Of a stretch of 64,000 bases of DNA, positions 22,997-31,601 are shown piece by piece; the stretch's first letter is position 1; each line of letters starts with the position of its first letter. The stretch is from JACQFK01 sp964619955 (GTDB taxonomy: Bacteria; Planctomycetota; MHYJ01; JACPRB01). The stretch is from NCBI GenBank assembly GCA_964619955.1, contig CAZUJF010000003.1, forward strand, positions 62,001 through 126,000. Reading direction: 5' to 3'. The notes under the pieces were generated by a model that made no database searches, was not told the origin of the DNA, and was given only the letters and a program-made list of their open reading frames with translations. The position numbers and the translations under genes are program-made.

Positions 22997-24199
22997 TCAT
23001 TCTCCGTAGCCGTCGCGGCGGCCGTTCCGCGTGCGCCGGCAGGTCCAGGCCGCGTCGAGCAGCGCATCCTCCCGGCCCCGCGGGACCCCCGCGGCGAAGA
23101 ACACGGACGTGCCCCGCCGCACGGCGGTGGCGGCGAGGTCCGAATCCGGCTGCATCAGTTTGCGCAGGAGGCGGAAGGCCTGGGCCTGGAATTCGACGGC
23201 GTCCTCCTCCGTGTCCCATTCCGTCGCCCAGGCGAGCAGCGGGGCGGCCCCGTCGGCCGTGAAGAGGACCAGCGAGTCGCCCGCCCAGCCTTCGGAAACC
23301 TTCGTCAGATCCTCCCCCGGGAAATGGGTTTCGAGCACGAGGGCGAGGCCGAGTTCCCCGAGCGTGCTGGCCCAGGCGGGGGAGCGTCCCTGCGGCTTCA
23401 GGAAGGCCTCAAGGGGCGCGAGATCGAGGAGGACGGGGCGTTCGTCGGCGAAGTATTTGTCGGGATGCAGGACCTGCTCCGTGCCGGACGGCGGGCGCGC
23501 CCAGGCGTCGTCGAGGGCGCGCAGCCCGCCGCCCCGGGTGAACACGTCCAGCGCGAAGGCGGCGCCGCGGCGCCAGGCGAAGTCGCCCGTCCGGACGAAA
23601 AGCCTCGGGGCGACCGCGGAGGCGAGCCGGCTTTCGCCCCGCTCCCAGGCGGCGGCGTCGGCGGCGCTCTTGCGGGCGGCGTCCCCGGGAATGCGGCCCG
23701 CGCCCCAGATCAGGTGTTTGACGACCTCGGCGTCCCCCATCCGGAGCGCGGCGAGGGCCATCTGGGCGTCGTAGGTTGCCGCGACGGCGGGTGCGAAATG
23801 CTGGTCCACGAGGGCGAGGTCCATCTTGTTGAGGATCCATTCGTCGCCGGCGGCCGCGTCGAGGAGGCAGAGTTCGGTCCCCTGGGCGAAGACCTTGGTC
23901 CCGAAGCCGGCCTGGGCCGTGAGCGCCAGATCGAGGCGGAGTCTGGCGGGGATGAGCCCGAGGACCTTGAGGGCCTCGCCGGCGGGGGCCAGGTCGCCCC
24001 CGTAGACGCGGCGTGCGTTCGAGAGCACGTACTGCGCGTATTCCTTGCGCGTGCCCGGCCGGAGGGTCAGCGGCTTCTTCAGGCGCAGCCCGCGAAGTTC
24101 CTCCAGGCGGGCGGACAGCGTGCGGCCCAGTTGTTCGAGGTCGCGCGGTGCGGGGTCCTGCAGCAGGGCGGCCAGCAGGACGTGTCCGATCAGGCCCAA
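22997..24199 (-). CDS. Secreted hypothetical protein
   Basis: 400 residues with a short signal-like N-terminus (GLIGHVLLAALLQDP). No motif for a known enzyme; in particular no HExxH. A stretch RPPSGTEQVLHPDKYFADE (about residues 248-266) resembles a conserved element of uncharacterised secreted proteins in several phyla. The middle is Ala/Leu-rich helical. It is the third gene of a run of five minus-strand genes with gaps of a few bases, so it shares a transcript with the flanking lipoprotein and methyltransferase. Confidence 0.55.
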   Translation of the reverse strand: MGLIGHVLLAALLQDPAPRDLEQLGRTLSARLEELRGLRLKKPLTLRPGTRKEYAQYVLSNARRVYGGDLAPAGEALKVLGLIPARLRLDLALTAQAGFGTKVFAQGTELCLLDAAAGDEWILNKMDLALVDQHFAPAVAATYDAQMALAALRMGDAEVVKHLIWGAGRIPGDAARKSAADAAAWERGESRLASAVAPRLFVRTGDFAWRRGAAFALDVFTRGGGLRALDDAWARPPSGTEQVLHPDKYFADERPVLLDLAPLEAFLKPQGRSPAWASTLGELGLALVLETHFPGEDLTKVSEGWAGDSLVLFTADGAAPLLAWATEWDTEEDAVEFQAQAFRLLRKLMQPDSDLAATAVRRGTSVFFAAGVPRGREDALLDAAWTCRRTRNGRRDGYGE

Positions 24200-24202
24200 G
24201 CT

Positions 24203-25138
24203 CTAGCGGTCCGGGTTGTAGTCCTTCCGGATCACGCGCGCGGCGACGGCCAGTTCGTCGGCGACGTCCTTCTCCGTCGTCTTCTCGGGGAGCACGCTGA
24301 AGCCCTTCGTCTTCTGCTGCACGTCGGCGTAGTAGTCGAGGTAGATCTGGAGCTTCGGGGCCTTGTCGGGGGCGACGGCGTCCTTGAGGGCGCGCAGGGC
24401 CTGGACCACGTCGTCATAGGCCTGCCGGCAGTCCTTCTTCGCCAGGTAGGCCGCGACGAGATCGTCGTGGGCGCGGTCCCAGGCCTTGTACACGAGGCGG
24501 ACCGGGAGGGCGGGCGCGGGGCCGGGCACCGCCGGAGGGGGCGGCTTGGCCGCGCCGGAAGGGGCCGCCGGGGCCGTCTTGGCGGCGGGAACTTCGATCT
24601 TGTCGGCGGGGATCTCCCCGGAAGGCTTCGCCGCCGGGCCGGCCGGCGGAGCCGGGGCCGGAGGGGCCGCGGCCGGCGGCGCGCCGGCCCAGACCTCGAT
24701 CACGGCGATCTGGTTCGGATGCAGGCGGCTCTTCGCATCGCGCTCGGCGATGTCGAGGTGCCCGTTCCAGGAGCCGCCCCAGGTGCCGCGCTCGCATTCC
24801 TTGAGGAACTCGGCGTATTTCGCCAGGTAGGGCTCGATCTTGGGCTGGTCCGCCGGGACGGCGAGGGCGTGCATGGTCTTCAGGTGTTTGAGGATGGACT
24901 CGAACGCCTCGCGGGCCGCGAAGTGGTTCTGGGTGCGCTGGTCGAGGTTGCGCCGGACGTTGAGGTGCTGCCGCGAGAAGGAGGCGTAGGCCTGGTCGTA
25001 GGCTTCGAGCGGCGTGCGGGCCTGTCCGCCGGAGAGCCGGGCGCCGTCGCCTCCGAGCTCCAGGCTGGAGAGTTCGCCGCCGCCGCAGGCGGCGAGCAGG
25101 GACAGGAGCGCGAACGCGGGGGAAATCTGTTTCATCAA
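24203..25138 (-). CDS. Lipoprotein with duplicated helical domain, unknown
   Basis: 311 residues. Lipobox LLAAC (residues 15-19), then two related helical modules: about 45-120 (AYDQAYASFSRQHL, ESILKHLKTMHALAVPADQPKIEPYLAKYAEF) and about 220-300 (AHDDLVAAYLAKKDC, VVQALRALKDAVAPDKAPKLQIYLDYYADV). They are separated by a Pro/Ala-rich linker (about 145-210). The repeated L-x-A-L/V-x-P/V-D-x-x-P-K-I/L-x-x-Y-L pattern shows an internal duplication. Probably periplasmic structural or binding protein. First gene of the operon; GGAG 6 nt before ATG. Confidence 0.6.
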   Translation of the reverse strand: MMKQISPAFALLSLLAACGGGELSSLELGGDGARLSGGQARTPLEAYDQAYASFSRQHLNVRRNLDQRTQNHFAAREAFESILKHLKTMHALAVPADQPKIEPYLAKYAEFLKECERGTWGGSWNGHLDIAERDAKSRLHPNQIAVIEVWAGAPPAAAPPAPAPPAGPAAKPSGEIPADKIEVPAAKTAPAAPSGAAKPPPPAVPGPAPALPVRLVYKAWDRAHDDLVAAYLAKKDCRQAYDDVVQALRALKDAVAPDKAPKLQIYLDYYADVQQKTKGFSVLPEKTTEKDVADELAVAARVIRKDYNPDR

Positions 25139-25218
25139 AGGCTCCGCACGTGAATCGACCGGAGGCGATTATAGCGGAGAGCGTTGCGGGGGAGTGCAGG
25201 AATCGCGGCTCCGACGCG

Positions 25219-25224
25219 TATAAT
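25219..25224 (+). promoter_or_regulatory. TATAAT -10 box 10 nt before the rhomboid gene
   Basis: Perfect TATAAT then 10 nt to ATG 25235. On the minus strand another TATAAT (25173-25168) faces the divergent lipoprotein operon, so the 96-nt gap 25139-25234 holds two divergent promoters. Neither has a clear -35. Confidence 0.6.
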
Positions 25225-25234
25225 GGTCCGCGAG

Positions 25235-25912
25235 ATGATCATCCCCGTCGGCGACATGGTGAAGCGGCGCAGCACGCCGTACATCAACTACCTCCTGATG
25301 CTGCTCAACGTCGTCTGCTTCGCCAGCTATTTCTTCAGGCCTGAGACCGCGGACGGCGTCATCAAGGACTACGCCCTCGTGCCGACGCAGTGGCAGAACC
25401 TGAAGACCTTCGTGACGTCGATGTTCCTGCACGGGGACCTCGTGCACCTGCTGGGCAACATGCTCTTCCTCTACATCGCCGGCGACAACGTCGAGGACCG
25501 CGTCGGCCACGTCCCGTACCTCGTCTTCTACCTGCTCGCGGGCGTCGCCGGCTCCGTCGCCCACGTGGCGTACGCGATGGTCTACGCGCCGGCGATGTCC
25601 GCCGTCCCCACGGTCGGCGCGTCGGGGGCCATCTCGGGCATGATGGGGGCGTACCTGGTCTTCTTCCCGAAGGGGCAGGTCAAATTCATCCTCTGGCTGC
25701 TCATCTTCGTGCGCTCGTTCACGCTGCCCGTCTGGGGCGCGGTGGGCCTCTGGATCGGCTCTCAGCTCTTCATGGCCCGGAACCAGATGGACGGCGTTTC
25801 GGACAAGGAGACCCAGATGGTGGCGGTCTTCGCCCACCTCGGGGGTTTCGCGTTCGGGATGCTCGTCGCCTTCCTGGCCCGGCTCTTCGGCAAGACGCCG
25901 TCCCGCAGCTGA
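25235..25912 (+). CDS. Rhomboid-family intramembrane serine protease
   Basis: 225 residues with six membrane helices. The catalytic Ser lies in VGASGAISGMMGAYL and the catalytic His in VFAHLGGFAFGMLVAF; the TSMFLHGDLVHLLGNMLFL segment contains the conserved L1/TM2 WRxxTxxFLHxxxxHLxxNM-like motif. Cleaves single-pass membrane proteins in the inner membrane. Start chosen at ATG 25235; ATG 25223 would overlap the -10 box. Confidence 0.92.
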   Translation: MIIPVGDMVKRRSTPYINYLLMLLNVVCFASYFFRPETADGVIKDYALVPTQWQNLKTFVTSMFLHGDLVHLLGNMLFLYIAGDNVEDRVGHVPYLVFYLLAGVAGSVAHVAYAMVYAPAMSAVPTVGASGAISGMMGAYLVFFPKGQVKFILWLLIFVRSFTLPVWGAVGLWIGSQLFMARNQMDGVSDKETQMVAVFAHLGGFAFGMLVAFLARLFGKTPSRS

Positions 25913-25940
25913 AGTTTGTAAGGTCCCGGACGGGACGGGC

Positions 25941-25949
25941 TTACATCTG
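25941..25949 (+). promoter_or_regulatory. TTACATCTG motif before the FAD oxidoreductase
   Basis: The 9-mer TTACATCTG lies between a small hairpin (GTCCCG-GA-CGGGAC, 25923-25936, flanked by GTAAG/CTTAC) and a strong Shine-Dalgarno GAGGAG. The same 9-mer stands before the small membrane protein at 32876 (32855-32863). It may be part of a -10 region. Confidence 0.3.
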
Positions 25950-25967
25950 ATTCGAGGAGATCTATTC

Positions 25968-28013
25968 ATGCGATTCCTGACCCCCGCCCTGCTCCTGATC
26001 GGCTGCGCGAACCCGCCCCAGGCGACGGAACCCTGGGACCTCGTCGTGTACGGCGGCACGGCCGGCGGGGTCACCGCCGCGGTGCAGGCCGCGCGCATGG
26101 GCAAACGCGCCGTGCTCGTGGAGCCCTCGCGCCACATCGGCGGACTCACCTCGGGCGGTCTCGGCATGACCGACGCGGGCCGGCGCGAGGTGATCGGCGG
26201 CCTGAGCCGGGAGTTCTACCGGCGCATCAAGAAGCACTATGAGAACGAGAGCGCCTGGAGGCAGCAGAAACGCTCGGAATACGCCCACCTGAAGGAGAGC
26301 GAGGACGCCCTCATGCGCTTCGAGCCGAAGGTCGCGGAACTCGTCCTGCGGCAGATGCTCGAAGAGGCGAAGGTCGCGGTCGTCACGGGGGAACGGCTCG
26401 ACCTGGGGAAGGGCGTCGTCTGCAACGGGCCGCGCATCGTCCGGATCGTGATGGAGTCCGGCCGCGAATTCGCCGGCCGCATGTTCATCGACGCCAGCTA
26501 CGAAGGCGACCTCATGGCGAAGGCGGGCGTCTCGTACACGGTGGGACGCGAGGCGAATGCGCAGTACGGCGAGACGCTCAACGGCGTCCAGGTCCGCCGC
26601 GCGACGAGCCACCAGTTCGACAAGCCCGTCGATCCCTACGTGAAGGCCGGCGACCCCGCGAGCGGCCTGCTGCCCGGGGTGCACGGCGGGGATCCGGGGA
26701 AGGACGGCGAAGCCGACCGCCGCATCCAGGCCTACTGCTTCCGGATGTGCCTGACGGACGTCCCGGAAAACCGGCTCCCTTTTCCGAAGCCGGCGGGCTA
26801 CGATGCGCAGCGCTACGAATTGTTCCTGCGTTACATCCTGGCCGGGTGGCGGAACGTCTGGGGCAACCACCAGCTGATGCCCAACCGGAAGACCGACACG
26901 AACAACCACGGGGCCTTCTCGACGGACCACATCGGCGCGAACTACGAGTATCCGGACGGCGACTACGCCGTGCGGGAGCGCATCATCAGGGACCACGAGG
27001 ATTACCAGAAGGGCCTCTTCTGGTTCCTCTGCAACGATCCGCGGGTGCCGGAGGATCTGCGCGAGAAGATCTCGAAGTGGGGGCCGGCGAAGGACGAGTT
27101 CACGGACAACGGAAACTGGCCGCACCAGCTCTACATCCGGGAGGCCCGGCGCATGGTGGGGGACTACGTGAACTCCGAGCTCGACTGCCGCCGCGTGCGG
27201 GTGACGCCGGATTCCGTGGGCATGGGCTCGTACAACATGGACTCGCACAACGTGCAGCGCCATGTCGACAAGAACGGCCACGCCCGCAACGAGGGCGACA
27301 TCCAGGTCTCGCCCGGCGGCCCCTACGCGATCTCGTACGGCGCGATCCGTCCGAAGGCGGGGGAGTGCGAGAACCTGCTGGTCCCGGTCTGCCTCTCCTC
27401 CACGCACATCGCGTACGGGTCGATCCGCATGGAGCCGGTCTTCATGGTGCTCGGACAGTCCGCGGCGACCGCGGCCGTGCAGGCGATCGAGCAGGGCGTG
27501 TCCGTGCAGAACATCGACACGGCCAGGCTGCGCGCGCGGCTGCTCGCGGACAAGCAGGTCCTGGAGTTCGCCGCGCCGCCCAAGCCCGCGGAAGGCGCGA
27601 AGCTGCCGGCGGGGGTCGTGGTGGACGACGCGCAGGCGGTCCTGACGGGGGCCTGGACGGAATCCACCTCGGCGGGTCCGTACGTCGGCGCGGGTTATCG
27701 TCATGACGGCGATGCCGGCAAGGGCGCCAAGAGCGCGCGCTTCGAGGCCACGCTGCCCTCGGCCGGACGCTACGAGGTGCGGATCGCCTATTCACCGAAC
27801 GCGAACCGCTGCAAGGCGGTGCCCGTCACGGTGAAGCATGCGGAAGGGGAGGCGAAGGTCGAGGTGGACCAGACGCGCAAGCCCACGCACGAGGCGTTCG
27901 TCGTGCTCGGGGCCTGGCGCTTCGGGGAGGGCAAGGCGGTCGTGGACGTTTCCACGGCGGGCACCACGGGGCATGTGATTGTGGACGCCGTGGCCTTTGT
28001 TCCCGTAAAGTAG
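25968..28013 (+). CDS. Secreted FAD-dependent oxidoreductase with C-terminal golvesin-like domain
   Basis: 681 residues. Short lipobox-like leader (LLLIGC, residues 8-13), then the FAD dinucleotide-binding VVYGGTAGGVTAAVQAARMGKRAVLVEP (about 27-54) and HIGGLTSGGLG of the PF12831 FAD-dependent oxidoreductase family, which ends near residue 535. Residues about 565-681 form a beta-sandwich resembling the golvesin C-terminal-like domain found on secreted carbohydrate enzymes. Followed by a DUF1080 protein after 6 nt, so both probably act on one extracellular glycan or glycoside. GAGGAG lies 8 nt before the ATG. Confidence 0.85.
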   Translation: MRFLTPALLLIGCANPPQATEPWDLVVYGGTAGGVTAAVQAARMGKRAVLVEPSRHIGGLTSGGLGMTDAGRREVIGGLSREFYRRIKKHYENESAWRQQKRSEYAHLKESEDALMRFEPKVAELVLRQMLEEAKVAVVTGERLDLGKGVVCNGPRIVRIVMESGREFAGRMFIDASYEGDLMAKAGVSYTVGREANAQYGETLNGVQVRRATSHQFDKPVDPYVKAGDPASGLLPGVHGGDPGKDGEADRRIQAYCFRMCLTDVPENRLPFPKPAGYDAQRYELFLRYILAGWRNVWGNHQLMPNRKTDTNNHGAFSTDHIGANYEYPDGDYAVRERIIRDHEDYQKGLFWFLCNDPRVPEDLREKISKWGPAKDEFTDNGNWPHQLYIREARRMVGDYVNSELDCRRVRVTPDSVGMGSYNMDSHNVQRHVDKNGHARNEGDIQVSPGGPYAISYGAIRPKAGECENLLVPVCLSSTHIAYGSIRMEPVFMVLGQSAATAAVQAIEQGVSVQNIDTARLRARLLADKQVLEFAAPPKPAEGAKLPAGVVVDDAQAVLTGAWTESTSAGPYVGAGYRHDGDAGKGAKSARFEATLPSAGRYEVRIAYSPNANRCKAVPVTVKHAEGEAKVEVDQTRKPTHEAFVVLGAWRFGEGKAVVDVSTAGTTGHVIVDAVAFVPVK

Positions 28014-28019
28014 ACCCCC

Positions 28020-28628
28020 ATGAAAACGCTGATCGCCGCCCTCGCGCTGCTGCTGCCGGCCCAGGAGGTTTCGCTCTTCGACGGAACCACGCTGGCGGGC
28101 TGGGAGGGCGACGCCAAGACCTGGAAGGTCCGCGACGGCGCGATCGTCGGCGGTTCGCTCGAGGGCAACGCCCGCAACGAGTTTCTCGTGAGCGCGAAGC
28201 CCTACGCGGATTTCGTCCTCAGGCTCGAATACAAGCTGGTCGGGACCGAAGGCTTCATCAACGGCGGCGTGCAGGTCCGCAGCAAGCGCATCCCCAAGCC
28301 GCCCAACGAGATGAGCGGCTACCAGGCGGACATCGGCAAGGGCTACTCGGGCAGCCTCTACGACGAGTCCCGCCGCAACAAGATGATCGCCAAGGCGGAC
28401 CCCGAGGTCGTCGCCAAGGCCGAGAAGCCCGGCGAGTGGAACCGCTACGAAATCCGCTGCGAGGGACCCCGGATCCGGCTCAGCATCAACGGCGTCCAGA
28501 CGGTGGACTACACCGAGGCGGAAGCGAACATCGAAAAGGACGGCTTCATCGGCCTGCAGATCCACGGCGGCTGCAAGGCGGAGATCTCCTTCCGGGCGAT
28601 CAGCATCGAAGACCTGTCGAAACGCTGA
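28020..28628 (+). CDS. DUF1080 (3-keto-disaccharide hydrolase-like) secreted protein
   Basis: 202 residues with a signal peptide (MKTLIAALALLLPAQ) and a concanavalin-like fold starting LFDGTTLAGWEGD and including NEFLVSAKPYADFVLRLEYK, INGGVQVRSKRIP, GYQADIGKGYSGSLYDE and the closing GLQIHGGCKAEISFRAISI. These are the DUF1080/PF06439 hallmarks. Some members hydrolyse 3-keto-glycosides. Coupling to the upstream oxidoreductase supports an oxidise-then-cleave scheme, but that is inference. Confidence 0.88.
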   Translation: MKTLIAALALLLPAQEVSLFDGTTLAGWEGDAKTWKVRDGAIVGGSLEGNARNEFLVSAKPYADFVLRLEYKLVGTEGFINGGVQVRSKRIPKPPNEMSGYQADIGKGYSGSLYDESRRNKMIAKADPEVVAKAEKPGEWNRYEIRCEGPRIRLSINGVQTVDYTEAEANIEKDGFIGLQIHGGCKAEISFRAISIEDLSKR

Positions 28629-28654
28629 GTTCTTCCGTTCCCCGGCTTTTCTGC

Positions 28655-28660
28655 TAGAAT
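28655..28660 (+). promoter_or_regulatory. TAGAAT -10-like box before the heptose operon
   Basis: TAGAAT, then 11 nt to ATG 28672. A TTCTTCCG stretch 17-19 nt upstream is at best a weak -35. Confidence 0.45.
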
Positions 28661-28671
28661 TCAGCCTTCGC

Positions 28672-29613
28672 ATGGCCAAAATCACGCCCCTCGACCTCCG
28701 CAAGCTCAAGACCTATCCCATCGCCCGGCGCCGGAACCTCGTGACGGCGAAGGACTTCGGAGTCCTGGCAAAGGGGAAGGGGGCGGCGGACTTCATCAAC
28801 TCGCTGCCCGCCATCTACGGCGGACGCGATCTGCGGGTCCTCGTCAACGACATCGCCCGCGCCCATCGCAAGGGGCGCAGCGTCGTCACCGCCATCGGCG
28901 GCCACGTCATCAAGGTCGGCTGCGGTCCCGTGATCGCGGACCTGGTCCGGCGCGGCATCGTCACGGCCGTGGCGATGAACGGCGCGGCCGCCATCCATGA
29001 CTACGAACTCTCGCTCATCGGAGAGACCTCCGAGGACGTCGCCGAGACGCTGCAGGACGGCAGTTTCGGCATGGCGCGCGAGACGGCGGAGGCCTTCGCG
29101 GCCGCGGCCCTCGTCGGAGCCCAGGGCGGCGGCCTCGGTCACGCCATCGCGGAGATGGCCCAGCGCAACAAACACCGCAAGATCTCGCTGCTCGCCGCCT
29201 GCGCGCGGCAGGGCATCCCGGTCAGCGTCCACCTCTCGGTCGGCGCGGACATCACGCACATGCATCCGCAGGTTTCGGGACGCGACCTGGGCGAAGCGAC
29301 GCTCGTCGACTTCCGCCTCCTCGCGGCGGTGGTCGCGGGCCTGGACGGCGGGGTCTGGATGAACATCGGCAGCGCCGTCATGATGCCCGAGGTCTTCCTG
29401 AAGGCCGTCTCGATCGCGCGCAACCTCGGCAGCCGCCTCAGCGAATTCACGACCGTCAACATGGACATGATCCAGCACTACCGGCCCCGGGCGAACGTCC
29501 TGGCCCGCCCGCGCGGGAAGGCGATCGCCCTGACGGGCCACCACGAAATCATGATCCCCCTCGTCCGCGCGGGGGTGGTCGCGGCGCTGGAGGGCCGGAC
29601 GATCCGCTCATGA
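28672..29613 (+). CDS. Deoxyhypusine-synthase-like protein
   Basis: 313 residues. The NAD-fold core AIGGHVIKVGCGPVIADLVRRGIVTAVAMNGAAAIHDYELSLIGETSEDV and DGSFGMARETAEA match bacterial members of the deoxyhypusine synthase family. The canonical C-terminal part with the active-site Lys (EAVSWGK in eukaryotes) is not seen; the end reads ARPRGKAIALTGHHEIMIPLVRAG. Bacteria lack eIF5A, and characterised bacterial homologs make homospermidine or related polyamines. It overlaps hldE by ATGA and leads the heptose operon, so it may act in sugar or LPS-linked chemistry instead. Confidence 0.65.
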   Translation: MAKITPLDLRKLKTYPIARRRNLVTAKDFGVLAKGKGAADFINSLPAIYGGRDLRVLVNDIARAHRKGRSVVTAIGGHVIKVGCGPVIADLVRRGIVTAVAMNGAAAIHDYELSLIGETSEDVAETLQDGSFGMARETAEAFAAAALVGAQGGGLGHAIAEMAQRNKHRKISLLAACARQGIPVSVHLSVGADITHMHPQVSGRDLGEATLVDFRLLAAVVAGLDGGVWMNIGSAVMMPEVFLKAVSIARNLGSRLSEFTTVNMDMIQHYRPRANVLARPRGKAIALTGHHEIMIPLVRAGVVAALEGRTIRS

Positions 29614-31031
29614 ACAGCCGCCTGCTCGAGATCGTCGCCCGCCTCAAGACCCCGCGCATCCTCGTGCTGGGGGATCTCATCCTCGACCGCTATCTCTGGG
29701 GCAGCGTGCAGCGCATCTCCCCGGAGGCGCCGGTCCAGATCCTCAGCGTGAGCCGCGAGGAGTATCGCCCGGGCGGCGCCTCGAACGTGGTCACGAATCT
29801 CGCGGCGCTCGGCGCGCGCGTGCTCGCCGGGGGCGTCGTGGGCCGCGATTCGGGCGGGGACCAGCTCCTCGCCCTGCTGCGCAGCCGGAAGGCCGGGCTC
29901 GGCGCCGTGATCCGGGACGCGGAGAAGCCGACCTCCGTCAAGACCCGGATGATGGCGCACAACCAGCAGATGCTGCGGGTGGACCGCGAACGCACCGAGG
30001 CGATCTCGCCGGCGCTGCGCCGCCGACTGCTCGCCGCGGCGCTCAAGGCGGCCGCGGGTTCCGATCTCGCGATCATCTCCGACTACAGCAAAGGCACGCT
30101 GCCTCCCGAACTCTGCCAGGACTTTGTCCGCCGGGCGACATGCCCCGTCCTGGTCGGCCTGAAGAGCCGCGATCACCTGAAGTATGCCGGCGCGACGGGG
30201 GCCTCCCTCAACCGGGGCGAACTGCTGCACCTCACCCACGAGGACAACGTGGACCGCGGCGCCCGGAAGCTCCTGAAACAGCTCTCGCTGAAATTCCTCG
30301 TCGTCACGCTGGGCGACAAGGGCATGCGGGTGTATTCGCGCGAGGCGGATCCGATCACGCTGCCGGCGCTGGCGCGGCAGGTCTACGACGTCACCGGCGC
30401 CGGCGACACCGTGCTGGCGGCATTCAGCACGGCGTATGCCTCGGGGCTAGGCCTCGAGGACTGCGCCCTGCTCGCGAACGCTGCGGCAGGCATCGTGGTG
30501 GCGAAGGTCGGCACCGAGACGGTGACGCGCGAGGAGTTGTCCGCCGCGGCCACCCACGGGGACGGCCATCGCAAGATCGTGCGGCTGCCGGAGCTGCTGC
30601 GCGCGCTGAAGAAGGAACGCGAGCGCGGCCGCCGCGTCGTGTTCACGAACGGCTGCTACGACCTGCTGCACGCGGGCCACGTGCAGACGCTGCAGTTCGC
30701 CCGCTCCAAGGGGGATCTGCTGGTCGTCGGCCTGAACAGCGACCGCTCCGTGCGCCGGCTCAAGGGCGCCGGACGTCCCATCCTGCCGCAGACCGACCGC
30801 ACGCGGGTACTGGCGGCGCTGGAGGCGGTGGACTACGTGGTGCTCTTCGACGAGGACACGCCGGCCAACCTCGTGAAGGCGTTGCGTCCCGACGTGCTGG
30901 TGAAGGGCGAGGACTACCAGAACAAGGCGGTCGTCGGCCGCGAGCATGCGGGACGGGTGGAACTGGCGCCGCTGGTGAAGGGCTTGTCGACCACGGACAT
31001 CGTCAGACGGATACGACAGCATGGACCTTAA
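29610..31031 (+). CDS. hldE: Bifunctional heptose 7-phosphate kinase / heptose 1-phosphate adenylyltransferase
   Basis: 473 residues. Residues 1-315 form a PfkB/ribokinase-type kinase (LGDLILDRYLWGSVQRISPEAP, substrate loop GGASNVVTNLAALGA and the anion-hole DVTGAGDTVLAAF). Residues about 340-473 are a cytidylyltransferase-like domain (VVFTNGCYDLLHAGHVQTL with the HxGH motif, and KGEDYQNKAVVG). Catalyses steps 2 and 4 of ADP-heptose synthesis for LPS inner core. Overlaps the upstream gene (ATGA) and gmhA by 11 nt. Confidence 0.97.
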   Translation: MNSRLLEIVARLKTPRILVLGDLILDRYLWGSVQRISPEAPVQILSVSREEYRPGGASNVVTNLAALGARVLAGGVVGRDSGGDQLLALLRSRKAGLGAVIRDAEKPTSVKTRMMAHNQQMLRVDRERTEAISPALRRRLLAAALKAAAGSDLAIISDYSKGTLPPELCQDFVRRATCPVLVGLKSRDHLKYAGATGASLNRGELLHLTHEDNVDRGARKLLKQLSLKFLVVTLGDKGMRVYSREADPITLPALARQVYDVTGAGDTVLAAFSTAYASGLGLEDCALLANAAAGIVVAKVGTETVTREELSAAATHGDGHRKIVRLPELLRALKKERERGRRVVFTNGCYDLLHAGHVQTLQFARSKGDLLVVGLNSDRSVRRLKGAGRPILPQTDRTRVLAALEAVDYVVLFDEDTPANLVKALRPDVLVKGEDYQNKAVVGREHAGRVELAPLVKGLSTTDIVRRIRQHGP

Positions 31032-31596
31032 GAAAGTCGTCGAAGAGACGCTGGCCCGCAGCGCCTACGTGAAGCTGCTGCTCCTGCAGCGGCAGAGCGG
31101 CGTGATCGAGCGGATGGGGCGCGGCCTCGCGAAGGCGCTCAAGGCGGGGCGCCGCGCGTACATCTTCGGCAACGGCGGCAGCGCGGCCGACGCGCAGCAC
31201 ATCGCCGCGGAGCTGGAAGCCCGCTTCGTGCGGGAGCGCCGCGCGCTGCCCTGCCTGGCGCTGACCACGAACACGTCGACGCTGACCGCGATCGGGAACG
31301 ACTACGGCTACGAGCGGACCTTCTCGCGCCAGGTCGAGGCCTACGTCCGCAAGGGCGACGTCGTCATCGCGATTTCCACGAGCGGGAATTCGCCGAACGT
31401 GCTCGCCGGCGTCAAGGCGGCGAAGAAGGCGGGGGCCGTCGTCTATGGCTTCACCAACGAGAAGGGCGGGAAGCTGAAGGGTCTGGTCGACGTCTGCCTC
31501 AACGTGCCGTCCACCTGCACGCAGCACGTCCAGGAGTGCCACATCGCCGCGGGCCACCTCCTCTGCGAACTGGTCGACCTGCAGTTGTTCGGGTAG
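31021..31596 (+). CDS. gmhA: Sedoheptulose 7-phosphate isomerase
   Basis: 191 residues of the SIS fold. Motifs IFGNGGSAADAQHIAAELEARF, LTAIGNDYGYERTFSRQVE and ISTSGNSPNVLAGVKAAK form the active site with the catalytic Glu and His; a C-terminal TCTQHVQECHIAAGHLLCELV carries the zinc/His region. First step of ADP-heptose synthesis. Start overlaps hldE by 11 nt. Confidence 0.96.
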   Translation: MDLKKVVEETLARSAYVKLLLLQRQSGVIERMGRGLAKALKAGRRAYIFGNGGSAADAQHIAAELEARFVRERRALPCLALTTNTSTLTAIGNDYGYERTFSRQVEAYVRKGDVVIAISTSGNSPNVLAGVKAAKKAGAVVYGFTNEKGGKLKGLVDVCLNVPSTCTQHVQECHIAAGHLLCELVDLQLFG

Positions 31597-31601
31597 GGAT
31601 C

